Assembly: GCF_017639205.1 (NCBI RefSeq)
Contig: NZ_CP071139.1
Span: 5,579,501 to 5,643,500 of the forward strand
Origin: Streptomyces nojiriensis
GTDB lineage: Bacteria; Actinomycetota; Actinomycetes; Streptomycetales; Streptomycetaceae
Reading direction: 5' to 3'
DNA length: 64,000 bases
The notes under the pieces: model-generated
The model's input: the letters and a program-made list of their open reading frames with translations, nothing else
What the model was told of the DNA's origin: nothing
Databases searched by the model: none
In this document: one piece after another, positions 57,037 to 64,000 of the stretch
Position numbering within the stretch: the stretch's first letter is position 1
How the letters are laid out: each line of letters starts with the position of its first letter
Position numbers and translations under genes: made by a program

Positions 57037-58152
57037 ATGGGAGTTGACGGGCGGCTACGAGCCGTGGTGGGACTCGCTCAGGCGATGGCCGCGGCGTGCG
57101 CGCCGCGGGACAGTGTGCGGGCGGCCGCGCGGGGGGCGCGCGTGGCGCTGGACGGCTCGTTCGCCGCGATCTCCGCGTGGGAGCGGGAGCGGGGGCGCCT
57201 GCGGGTGCTCGTGAACGAGGGCGAGCGGCGGGCGGGCGAGGAGGAGTTCCCCGAGGACGAGTCCTACCCCGTGCACGACTTCCCCGAGATCACCGAGTTC
57301 CTGCACGAGCTCTGGGTGGGCGGCGGCGGCCCGCACGCCTGGGTCGAGAGCGCCGTCGGCGACCGCCCGGGGCGGCGCGGGGAGGCCCTGCGCCGGCGCG
57401 GCCGCGGGACCTGTGTGGTCGCGCCCATCGTGCTCAGCGGCCGCGCCTGGGGCGAGCTGTACGTCGCCCGGGACGAGGGGCTGCCCGACTTCGACGAGGG
57501 CGACGCCGATTTCGCCACGGTGCTCGCCGCCGTGGTCGCGGCCGGTCTCGCGCAGAACGAGCGGCTGGAGGAGGCCCGGCGGCTCGCCTTCACCGACCCG
57601 CTGACCGGGCTCGCGAACCGGCGGGCGGTCGACATGCGGCTCGACGGGGCCCTGGAGGAGCACCGGCGGACCGGGGTGGTCGTCAGCCTCGTCGTCTGCG
57701 ACCTGAACGGGCTGAAGACGGTCAACGACACCCTCGGCCACGCCATGGGCGACCGGCTCCTGGAGCGGTTCGGGTCGGTCCTGAGCCTGTGCGGGGCGAT
57801 GCTGCCCGGATCGCTGGTGGCCCGCCTCGGCGGCGACGAGTTCTGCCTGGTCGGGGTCGGCCCGACGGCGGACGAGATCGTGCGCGTCACCGAGGAGGTG
57901 TGCACCCGGGCGGCCGAACTGGAGCTGGGCGAGGGGGTGGCCTGCGGCGTGGCCTCCACCGGGGACCCGATCGGGCTGGTGAAGTCCTCCCGGCGGCTGT
58001 TCCGGCTGGCGGACGCCGCCCAGTACAAGGCGAAGGCCGCGCGCTCGCCGAAACCCGTCGTGGCGGGCCGGGACACCGCGGTGGTCCGGCTCGCGGACGC
58101 CGCCGCCGAGGAGGCTCCCGGGGAGCGGCGCCGCTTCCGGGGCCGTCTGTGA
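57037..58152 (+). CDS. GAF-GGDEF diguanylate cyclase
   Basis: About 371 residues. A GAF-like sensor (about 5-170) with no obvious cofactor Cys cluster precedes a GGDEF domain (about 180-345). The catalytic motif is intact in 'VARLGGDEFCLVG', with 'DPLTGLANRRAVDMRL' and 'DLNGLKTVNDTLGHAMGD' upstream. No EAL or transmembrane region is seen, so it is a soluble c-di-GMP synthase. In Streptomyces such enzymes feed BldD and control sporulation. GTG 57034 and ATG 57037 are both possible; TAGCCT at 57025-57030 fits leaderless initiation at ATG 57037. Confidence 0.9.
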   Translation: MGVDGRLRAVVGLAQAMAAACAPRDSVRAAARGARVALDGSFAAISAWERERGRLRVLVNEGERRAGEEEFPEDESYPVHDFPEITEFLHELWVGGGGPHAWVESAVGDRPGRRGEALRRRGRGTCVVAPIVLSGRAWGELYVARDEGLPDFDEGDADFATVLAAVVAAGLAQNERLEEARRLAFTDPLTGLANRRAVDMRLDGALEEHRRTGVVVSLVVCDLNGLKTVNDTLGHAMGDRLLERFGSVLSLCGAMLPGSLVARLGGDEFCLVGVGPTADEIVRVTEEVCTRAAELELGEGVACGVASTGDPIGLVKSSRRLFRLADAAQYKAKAARSPKPVVAGRDTAVVRLADAAAEEAPGERRRFRGRL

Positions 58153-58217
58153 CCGGCCGCTCGCGCTACCGGCCCGTAAGGGGTCCAACCGCGTCGCGAT
58201 CGTGACGAATCCAGCTA

Positions 58218-58246
58218 GTGACATGAAGCGATTCAATCCGTAGGGT
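58218..58246 (+). promoter_or_regulatory. hutH promoter, probably leaderless
   Basis: GTGACA (58218-58223), a 17-base spacer and TAGGGT (58241-58246) form a near-consensus housekeeping promoter. The predicted +1 lies at about 58253, at the hutH ATG (58254), and no ribosome-binding site is left between them. Confidence 0.6.
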
Positions 58247-58253
58247 GCTGAAT

Positions 58254-59801
58254 ATGGATATGCACACTGTCGTGGTGGGGACGTCCGGGACCACCGCCGA
58301 GGACGTCATCGCCGTAGCCCGCGGCAACGCACGCGTCGAGCTCTCCGCGGAGGCGCTCGACGCGCTCGCCCGGGCCCGCGAGATCGTCGACGCGCTGGCC
58401 GCCAAGCCCGAGCCCGTCTACGGCGTGTCCACCGGGTTCGGTGCGCTCGCCTCCCGGCACATCAGCCCCGAGCTGCGTGCCCAGCTCCAGCGCAACATCG
58501 TCCGCTCGCACGCCGCCGGCATGGGCCCGCGCGTCGAGCGGGAGGTCGTCCGCGCGCTGATGTTCCTCCGCCTCAAGACCGTCGCCTCCGGTCACACCGG
58601 CGTCCGCCCCTCCGTCGCGCAGACCATGGCCGACGTGCTCAACGCCGGGATCACCCCCGTCGTCCACGAGTACGGCTCCCTGGGCTGCTCCGGCGACCTC
58701 GCCCCGCTGTCCCACTGCGCGCTCGCCCTCATGGGCGAGGGTGACGCCGAGGGCCCGGACGGCACCGTCCGCCCCGCCGGCGAACTGCTCGCCGAGGCCG
58801 GCATCGAGCCCGTCGTGCTCCGCGAGAAGGAGGGCCTCGCCCTCCTCAACGGCACCGACGGCATGCTCGGCATGCTGATCATGGCCCTCGCCGACCTCGG
58901 CAAGCTCTACACCTCCGCCGACATCACCGCCGCCCTCACCCTGGAGGCGCTGCTCGGCACGGAGAAGGTGCTCCAGCCCGAGCTGCACGCCATCCGTCCG
59001 CACCCGGGGCAGGGTGCCTCCGCCGCGAACATGGCCGCCGTCCTCAAGGGCTCCGGGCTCGTGCGCCACTACCAGGAGGAGACCGCCCCGCGCGTGCAGG
59101 ACGCCTACTCCGTGCGCTGCGCCCCGCAGGTCGCCGGCGCCGGCCGCGACACCATGGCGCACGCCGCCCTGGTGGCCTCCCGCGAGCTGGCCGCCGCCGT
59201 CGACAACCCGGTGGTGCTGCCCGACGGGCGCGTGGAGTCCAACGGCAACTTCCACGGGGCCCCGGTCGCCTACGTGCTGGACTTCCTCGCCATCGCGGCC
59301 GCCGACCTCGGTTCCATCGCCGAGCGCCGCACCGACCGGCTGCTCGACAAGAACCGCTCGCACGGCCTGCCGCCGTTCCTCGCGGACGACGCCGGCGTGG
59401 ACTCCGGTCTGATGATCGCCCAGTACACGCAGGCCGCCCTGGTCAGCGAGATGAAGCGGCTCGCGGTGCCGGCCTCGGCCGACTCGATCCCCTCCTCCGC
59501 CATGCAGGAGGACCACGTCTCGATGGGCTGGTCGGCCGCGCGCAAGCTCCGTACCGCCGTCGACAACCTGACGCGGATCATCGCCATCGAGCTCTACGCG
59601 GCCACCCGCGCCATCGAGCTGCGCCACGGTCTGACCCCGGCCCCGGCCAGCCAGGCCGCGATCGCGGGCGCCCGTGCGGCGGGTGTCCAGGGTCCCGGGC
59701 CGGATCGTTTCCTCGCGCCTGACCTGGCCGCCGCCGACGAGTTCATCCGTACGGGCGGCCTCCTGGCCGCGGTGGAGCCGGTGACGGGTCCGCTCGCCTG
59801 A
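58254..59801 (+). CDS. hutH: Histidine ammonia-lyase
   Basis: 515 residues. It removes ammonia from L-histidine to give urocanate, the first step of histidine use. 'YGVSTGFGALA', 'GSLGCSGDLAPLSH', 'LLNGTDGMLGML' and 'QDAYSVRCAPQVAGAGRD' are family motifs. The MIO cofactor normally forms from Ala-Ser-Gly, but residues 145-147 here are Cys-Ser-Gly. Other hut genes are not in the window, so the pathway is scattered. ATG 58254 is the start; GTG 58245 overlaps the -10 box. Confidence 0.92.
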   Translation: MDMHTVVVGTSGTTAEDVIAVARGNARVELSAEALDALARAREIVDALAAKPEPVYGVSTGFGALASRHISPELRAQLQRNIVRSHAAGMGPRVEREVVRALMFLRLKTVASGHTGVRPSVAQTMADVLNAGITPVVHEYGSLGCSGDLAPLSHCALALMGEGDAEGPDGTVRPAGELLAEAGIEPVVLREKEGLALLNGTDGMLGMLIMALADLGKLYTSADITAALTLEALLGTEKVLQPELHAIRPHPGQGASAANMAAVLKGSGLVRHYQEETAPRVQDAYSVRCAPQVAGAGRDTMAHAALVASRELAAAVDNPVVLPDGRVESNGNFHGAPVAYVLDFLAIAAADLGSIAERRTDRLLDKNRSHGLPPFLADDAGVDSGLMIAQYTQAALVSEMKRLAVPASADSIPSSAMQEDHVSMGWSAARKLRTAVDNLTRIIAIELYAATRAIELRHGLTPAPASQAAIAGARAAGVQGPGPDRFLAPDLAAADEFIRTGGLLAAVEPVTGPLA

Positions 59802-59815
59802 CGGCAGGCCGCGTA

Positions 59816-59866
59816 CACGGCGAAGGGCCGCCCCGGGACCTGACCCCGGGGCGGCCCTTCGCCGTG
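59816..59866 (+). terminator. Terminator after hutH
   Basis: CACGGCGAAGGGCCGCCCCG and its complement form a ~22-bp perfect stem around a short loop, 15 bp after the hutH stop. It also faces the convergent LAATG protein gene. Confidence 0.9.
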
Positions 59867-59909
59867 TCCGGGGCCCTGCGGCCCTGGAGCTCCGAGAGCC
59901 CTGAGGGCT

Positions 59910-60272
59910 CTACAGCGCGTGCGAGCGGCGGACCGAGAAGGCCACGAAACCGGCCCCGACGCCGAGGAAGAGGGTCCCGCCCAGGAGGTAGGGGGTGGTG
60001 TCCACGGATCCGGTGGCGGCGAGCAGGGGCTGCGGGTGCGAGGCCGGTCCGGAGGCCGTTCCCGTGACCGCCCCGGGGGCGTCGGAAGTGGAATCGGAGT
60101 CGGCGGAGCCGGTCGCGTCGGTGGTCGTCCCGGAGGCGTTCGCGCCCGCGGGCACGCCGGAACGGGTCTCCTCGACACCGGCTGAGGTGGCGCCCGCCGA
60201 GGGTACGAACCACAGGGCGGCGAGGAGGGTGGTCGCTCCGAGAGCGGTGAGCAGCGGTCGGCGTGCGGACAC
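59910..60272 (-). CDS. LAATG-anchored secreted surface protein
   Basis: 120 residues: signal peptide (cleavage near 'AGA-TS'), a Ser/Thr/Ala/Gly/Asp-rich stalk of ~60 residues, then 'LLAATG', a hydrophobic segment 'PYLLGGTLFLGVGAGFVAFSV' and 'RRSHAL'. This is a complete cell-wall sorting signal of the LAXTG class used by class E sortases. The mature protein is mostly stalk with no domain. The sortase at 23220-23831 is class F-like and may not be its enzyme. Confidence 0.85.
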   Translation of the reverse strand: MSARRPLLTALGATTLLAALWFVPSAGATSAGVEETRSGVPAGANASGTTTDATGSADSDSTSDAPGAVTGTASGPASHPQPLLAATGSVDTTPYLLGGTLFLGVGAGFVAFSVRRSHAL

Positions 60273-60379
60273 GGTGCGATCCCCCTTGTGGCAGCAGCGA
60301 ATTGGCCGTGTGCGGTGATGCTACGGAAAGGGGCGGGTCGTGGGAAAGTCGGGGCTTCCGCGGGCTTACTCTCCGTCGT

Positions 60380-60721
60380 ATGAACTCTTCTGAGACATCA
60401 CGTTACGTACGACTTCGGGTGGATTTGGTATTGGAGGTGCCGGACGTTCAGGCACTCACGGGAGCCGCACTCGCGCACATCAAGGCCGACGAGTTCATGC
60501 CGGACGAGGAGCGCGGCCACGCCGAGTCCGCCGTCCGCGAGGACGAGTCGGAGGCCCTCGCCTACCTCGTCGACCCCACTGACCTGGTCGCGGACATTCC
60601 CGGGGTGGAGCTCGCCCAGGCCTCCTGGAGCAGCGAGCCCGTCGAATACGACCCCGAGTCCATGGAGTGGGACCTGGACGAGGAAGATGGGGACTTCGAC
60701 GAGGAACCCGACAACGCCTGA
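60380..60721 (+). CDS. Small acidic protein, unknown function
   Basis: 113 residues, very acidic (C-terminal tail 'MEWDLDEEDGDFDEEPDNA'). The N-terminus 'RYVRLRVDLVLEVPDVQALTGAALAHIKADEFMPDEERGH' looks folded. No membrane or signal segment and no Cys. It is conserved in position near hutH in related genomes as far as I can recall, but I know no function. ATG 60380 has no strong ribosome-binding site. Confidence 0.7.
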   Translation: MNSSETSRYVRLRVDLVLEVPDVQALTGAALAHIKADEFMPDEERGHAESAVREDESEALAYLVDPTDLVADIPGVELAQASWSSEPVEYDPESMEWDLDEEDGDFDEEPDNA

Positions 60722-60855
60722 CCGTGTGGTGGACCACATCCGAACGGAATGTGGAACCGGCCGGCGCCGTTAACGCGTTGTCATGACCAGGCAGGGGGTA
60801 CGCCCCCTGCCGGGCCAACCCCGGGGACGGCCAGCCTCCGGGGGATCCGGCAACG

Positions 60856-62124
60856 ATGGAGTGGCGTGTGAGGACGGACAGTATGCGGCGGAGCAGGTCC
60901 CTGGTGGCCATATCCGCCGTGCTCGGTGGGGTACTGATGCTCACGGCGTGCGGCGGCGGAGACGACGCGAAGCCCAAGGGCTCCGAGGCGGGCAAGGCGC
61001 AGGCGGATGTCGACGCGGCGGCCGCCAAGGACACCTCCAAGGCCAAAATAACCATCACGCCGAAGGACGGGGCCACGAACGTAGGCCTCAACGACGCGGC
61101 CAACGTGGCCGTCGCCGACGGCACCCTCACCCAGGTCGAGCTGAAGACCAGCGAGGGCACGGCAGTGGCCGGCAAGATCGCCGCCGACGGCAAGAGCTGG
61201 AAGCCGGACGCCGCGCTGAAGCGCTCCACGAAGTACGCCCTGGCGGCGACCGCCAAGGACGCGGACGGCCGCGAGGCGCACGAGAACGCCTCCTTCACCA
61301 CCATCTCCCCGGAGAACAGCTTCGTCGGCTCGTTCATCCCGGACGAGGGCCAGACGGTCGGCGTGGGCATGCCGGTCTCGATCACCTTCAACAAGCCGAT
61401 CCAGGACAAGAAGGCCGTCCAGGCGGCGATCTCGGTCACCTCCAGCAGCGGCCAGGAAGTCGTCGGCCACTGGTTCGGCGCGCAGCGCCTGGACTTCCGC
61501 CCGGAGCAGTACTGGCAGGCGAACTCCACCGTCACCATGAAGCTGGCGCTGGAGGGCGTCCAGGGCGCTCCCGGCGTCCAGGGCGTCCAGAACAAGACCG
61601 TCAACTTCAAGATCGGCCGCAGTCAGGTCTCCACGGTCGACACGAAGACCAAGAAGATGACGGTCACCCGGGACGGCGCGGTCATCAAGACCATCCCGAT
61701 CTCGGCGGGCTCCCCGGAGAACCCGACCTACAACGGTCAGATGGTGATCTCCGAGAAGTTCAAGGAGACCCGGATGGACGGCTCCACCGTCGGCTTCAAG
61801 GACAGTGAGGGCAAGGGCGAGTACGACATCAAGGACGTCCCGCACGCCATGCGGCTGTCCCAGTCCGGCACCTTCATCCACGGCAACTACTGGGGAGCCG
61901 ACTCGGTCTTCGGCAGTGCGAACACCAGCCACGGCTGTGTCGGCCTGAACGACGCCAAGGGCGCGGGCGACCCGAACCAGCCCGCCGCGTGGTTCTTCGA
62001 CAACTCGCTCATCGGCGACGTGGTCAACGTGGTCAACTCCCCGGACAAGGTCGTCAAGCCCGACAACGGCCTCAACGGCTGGAACATGGGCTGGGCGGAG
62101 TGGAAGGCCGGCTCCGCCGCCTGA
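60856..62124 (+). CDS. Lipoprotein L,D-transpeptidase with two Ig-like domains
   Basis: 422 residues. The lipobox 'LMLTACGGG' (Cys near residue 32) anchors it outside the membrane. Two Ig-like domains (about 60-150 and 155-250; 'TITPKDGATNVGL' and 'ENSFVGSFIPDEGQTVGVGMPVSITF') resemble those of mycobacterial Ldt proteins. The YkuD domain follows with 'HGNYWG' and 'SHGCVGLND' (catalytic Cys). It makes 3-3 peptidoglycan cross-links. Starts ATG 60856 after GGGGGAT; ATG 60883 would give the same signal peptide. Differs from the second LDT at 12902, which has a peptidoglycan-binding repeat instead. Confidence 0.9.
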   Translation: MEWRVRTDSMRRSRSLVAISAVLGGVLMLTACGGGDDAKPKGSEAGKAQADVDAAAAKDTSKAKITITPKDGATNVGLNDAANVAVADGTLTQVELKTSEGTAVAGKIAADGKSWKPDAALKRSTKYALAATAKDADGREAHENASFTTISPENSFVGSFIPDEGQTVGVGMPVSITFNKPIQDKKAVQAAISVTSSSGQEVVGHWFGAQRLDFRPEQYWQANSTVTMKLALEGVQGAPGVQGVQNKTVNFKIGRSQVSTVDTKTKKMTVTRDGAVIKTIPISAGSPENPTYNGQMVISEKFKETRMDGSTVGFKDSEGKGEYDIKDVPHAMRLSQSGTFIHGNYWGADSVFGSANTSHGCVGLNDAKGAGDPNQPAAWFFDNSLIGDVVNVVNSPDKVVKPDNGLNGWNMGWAEWKAGSAA

Positions 62125-62143
62125 CCTCCCGCACCGCGCACGC

Positions 62144-62181
62144 CGAACGGCGGGGACCCCTCACGGGGTCCCCGCCGTTCG
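62144..62181 (+). terminator. Terminator after the L,D-transpeptidase lipoprotein gene
   Basis: CGAACGGCGGGGACCCC and GGGGTCCCCGCCGTTCG form a perfect 17-bp stem around TCAC, followed by TCTTG. Confidence 0.9.
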
Positions 62182-62251
62182 TCTTGGGGCCGGCCGAGGG
62201 TGGCCGAAAAGCACTCAACGGTGGCGCCGGGGCGCGTCTAGGGTCGGGGAC

Positions 62252-63211
62252 ATGATGATCCACTCCCTCGATCTGCCTCCGTCCGACGACGCGGTCGACG
62301 CCTGGCTGGCGGTCCTGACCGACGCGGGGGCCGCCGATCTTCCGCAGCTGCCCGCGCCGTCCCGCAGGGAGGTCGCCGGGCGCCTGCGCGTCAGGCCGGC
62401 GCGCGGCCGGTACGTGCTCCTGGCGGCGGACGGGGGCGCGGGCGTAGCGGCCCTGATCCTGTTCACGGACGAGGGCAACACGCACACCGCGCTCCTGGAC
62501 GTACTGACCGTACGGCCGCAGGAGCGGCGGCGGGGCGTGGGCACCGCCCTGTGGGAGCGGGTCCGCGAGGAACTGCTCGCGCAGGGCCGGACCTCGGTCA
62601 TGACCCAGTTCGACCTGGGAGGCCCGGGGCAGGCGTTCGCGGAGCCACTGGGGTTCGAGAACGTCCTGCCGATGGCCTGGTACGAACAGGAACTCCCCGC
62701 CGACGGGCCCGCGCAGGTTTCGGCCGCCCCCGGATACGAGCTCCTCACCTGGCACGGCACGGTCCCCGACGCCTGGGCGCCGGCCGCCGCCGCGGCCCAC
62801 GCCGCGATGGACGACGCGCCGAGCGGGGACATGGACGAGCGGCCCCCGGTCTGGACGGAGCAGCGGCTGCACGACATGCAGCAGGTGATCACCGACCGGG
62901 GCTGGGAGCAGATCACGGTCGCAGCCGTGACCGAGGCCGGCGAGGTGGCGGCGTACACCGAACTCGTCCTGCCGGACCCCTCCGGCCCGCGCGCCCTCCA
63001 GCACGGCACGGTGGTCGTCCCCGGCCACCGCGGCCACGGCCTCGGCCGCGCCGTGAAACTGCGCATGGCGGCCGAGGCGGCCGCACGCTACCCGGCGCTG
63101 CGCCGCATCGCCACGACCGTGGCCGACGCGAACCCCCACATGCGGGCGGTGAACGAGTCCATCGGCTACCGGCGGGGGCGCGAGGCGGGCATCTTCCAGC
63201 TCAAGCTCTAG
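62252..63211 (+). CDS. Double GNAT-family acetyltransferase
   Basis: 319 residues with two GNAT-like halves. The first (about 55-140) contains 'LDVLTVRPQERRRGVGTALWERVREELLAQG', a good acetyl-CoA loop (R-x-x-G-x-G/A). The second (about 210-310) contains 'GTVVVPGHRGHGLGRAVKLRMAAEAAARYPALRRIATTVADANPHMRAVNESIGYR'. Fused double GNAT proteins include mycothiol synthases, but the length and motifs do not let me name the substrate. ATG 62252. The TAG stop is followed by the palindromic element shared with 12843. Confidence 0.85.
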   Translation: MMIHSLDLPPSDDAVDAWLAVLTDAGAADLPQLPAPSRREVAGRLRVRPARGRYVLLAADGGAGVAALILFTDEGNTHTALLDVLTVRPQERRRGVGTALWERVREELLAQGRTSVMTQFDLGGPGQAFAEPLGFENVLPMAWYEQELPADGPAQVSAAPGYELLTWHGTVPDAWAPAAAAAHAAMDDAPSGDMDERPPVWTEQRLHDMQQVITDRGWEQITVAAVTEAGEVAAYTELVLPDPSGPRALQHGTVVVPGHRGHGLGRAVKLRMAAEAAARYPALRRIATTVADANPHMRAVNESIGYRRGREAGIFQLKL

Positions 63212-63259
63212 GCCGTCTCTTCCGGATCTTGCCTGACCGGCAAGATCCGAAAGAGACGA
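63212..63259. repeat. Palindromic element, copy 2, after the double-GNAT gene
   Basis: CCGTCTCTTCCGGATCTTG and CAAGATCCGAAAGAGACG pair around CCTGACCGG with one mismatch. The left arm is identical to that at 12844-12862 and directly follows TAG, as there. It also precedes the convergent regulator gene. Confidence 0.7.
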
Positions 63260-63308
63260 CCCAGAGGCGGGTTGGCCGGACACCGGCCGCCCTCGGCCGT
63301 GCCGCCGG

Positions 63309-64000
63309 TCACCGTGTGGCCGAGCGGCCCTCCGACGGCTCCGCCGAGCGCGCGGGCGACTGCCCGGGTGCCTGTGCGGGCCGCGCCCCGGCCCCCTCAG
63401 ACGGGGCCGACCACGACGCCAGCAGGCGCAGGGCGTCCGCCGACGGGGAGCCGGGGGCGGCGTGGAAAGCGACCAGCGACTGCGCCGGATCGTCCGGGAG
63501 CTTCAGCGTCTCGAAGGACAGCCGCAGCTCACCCACGAGCGGGTGCCGCAGCACCTTCTCCCCGTGCGTCTTGTCCGCGACCGTGTGCGCCGCCCACAGC
63601 CGCCGGAACTCCTCGTTCTTCACCGACAGCTCACCGACCAGCGCCGACAGCTGCTCGTCGTCCGGGTTCTGGCCGGCGTACATCCGCAGGTTGCTCACCA
63701 CCTCGCACGCCCGGCACTCCCACTCCCGGTACAGCTCCGCCGTCGCCGGGTCCAGGAACACCAGCCGCACCAGGTTCCGCTCGGCGGGCGGCAGCGCCCC
63801 GAAGTCCCCGAAGACCGCGGCCGCCAGCCGGTTCCAGCCGATGACGTCCTGCCGGTGCCCCACCAGGTACGCCGGTACGCCGCACATCGCGTCCATCAGC
63901 GTGCGCAGCTCCGGCCGCACCTGCTGCGGGCGCCGGCTGTGGCGGCGCCGGTGCGCCTTGGGCCGCGCCAGGTCCATCAGGTGCGCCCGCTCGCTCCCGT
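63309..64000 (-). CDS. MmyB-type helix-turn-helix transcriptional regulator, 3' part (5' end outside window)
   Basis: The frame is open to the right edge, so the helix-turn-helix itself lies outside. Visible from the edge are 'GSERAHLMDLARPKAH' and then the MmyB ligand-binding-like domain (PAS-like): 'MCGVPAYLVGHRQDVIGWNRLAAAVFGDF', 'RNLVRLVFLDPATAELYREWECRACEVVSNLRMYAGQNPDDEQLSALVGELSVKNEEFRRLWAAHTV' and 'LRLSFETLKLPDDP'. This family is abundant in Streptomyces and often sits beside the genes it regulates. The C-terminal ~20 residues are Pro/Ala-rich. Confidence 0.85.
   Translation of the reverse strand, partial: GSERAHLMDLARPKAHRRRHSRRPQQVRPELRTLMDAMCGVPAYLVGHRQDVIGWNRLAAAVFGDFGALPPAERNLVRLVFLDPATAELYREWECRACEVVSNLRMYAGQNPDDEQLSALVGELSVKNEEFRRLWAAHTVADKTHGEKVLRHPLVGELRLSFETLKLPDDPAQSLVAFHAAPGSPSADALRLLASWSAPSEGAGARPAQAPGQSPARSAEPSEGRSATR

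Overview
The window is very GC-rich, with strong third-position GC bias, frequent GTG/TTG starts and ATGA/GTGA/TTGA gene overlaps. It carries recognisable Streptomyces landmarks: sigQ/afsQ1/afsQ2, accA2-mmpB-accE-pccB-birA, a class III adenylate cyclase, hutH and a LAATG-anchored surface protein. It looks like core chromosome of a Streptomyces species. About 62 protein genes are annotated. I saw no rRNA, tRNA, intact insertion sequence, prophage or CRISPR array. Two genes run off the ends: a polysialyltransferase-like gene at the left and an MmyB-type regulator at the right.

Layout. 1-2 kb: glycosyltransferase end and an M20 amidohydrolase. 2.2-9.4 kb: nucleoside uptake and catabolism (BMP lipoprotein, ABC ATPase, two permeases, cytidine deaminase, thymidine phosphorylase). 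9.4-19 kb: accessory and regulatory genes (Uma2 protein, STAS protein, SnoaL-type ECF sigma factor, two MFS pumps, L,D-transpeptidase, LysR and LuxR regulators, cupin, hydrolase) plus a 21-bp tandem repeat array. 19-25 kb: adenosine deaminase, then small envelope genes including a sortase and its candidate substrate. 25-29.6 kb: deoC with two aldehyde dehydrogenase genes, then a uridine-kinase-like gene. 29.6-36.3 kb: a poly-gamma-glutamate (PGA) synthase-like cluster. 36.4-40.1 kb: sigQ and afsQ1-afsQ2-afsQ3. 40.5-43 kb: phosphopentomutase-like gene and purine nucleoside phosphorylase. 43-46.2 kb: gamma-glutamylcyclotransferase-like protein, LpdA-type flavoprotein and a DeoR regulator. 46.4-54.6 kb: biotin-dependent acyl-CoA carboxylase subunits, biotin ligase, Maf, MmpB and an MFS protein. 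54.7-64 kb: adenylate cyclase, enoyl-CoA hydratase, GGDEF protein, HutH, LAATG protein, L,D-transpeptidase, double-GNAT protein and the regulator.

Two systems stand out. First, a 12-bp palindrome, CTACGCGCGTAG, occurs exactly or with one or two changes at six places. Each place is just upstream of a nucleoside gene: the BMP lipoprotein, the ABC ATPase, deoA, add, deoC and the purine nucleoside phosphorylase. I found it nowhere else in the window. This defines a nucleoside-catabolism regulon spread over about 41 kb, running from import through deamination and phosphorolysis to pentose-phosphate mutation, aldol cleavage and aldehyde oxidation. Second, PgsB- and PgsC-like proteins sit in one operon with a kinase-less membrane protein carrying two HAMP modules and with an NlpC/P60 enzyme. 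A divergent secreted protein next to them has motifs reminiscent of PGA hydrolases. Together they suggest an uncharacterised Streptomyces system for making and trimming an extracellular gamma-linked polyamide.

Other points worth attention: the ABC ATPase gene lacks any usual start codon near its ribosome-binding site; the aldehyde dehydrogenase pair looks like a split ALDH16; HutH has Cys-Ser-Gly where Ala-Ser-Gly is usual; a palindromic element directly follows TAG stop codons at two sites 50 kb apart; and several promoters place the -10 box where a leaderless transcript would begin at the start codon. All functions are read from sequence motifs and family knowledge; no database search was possible.
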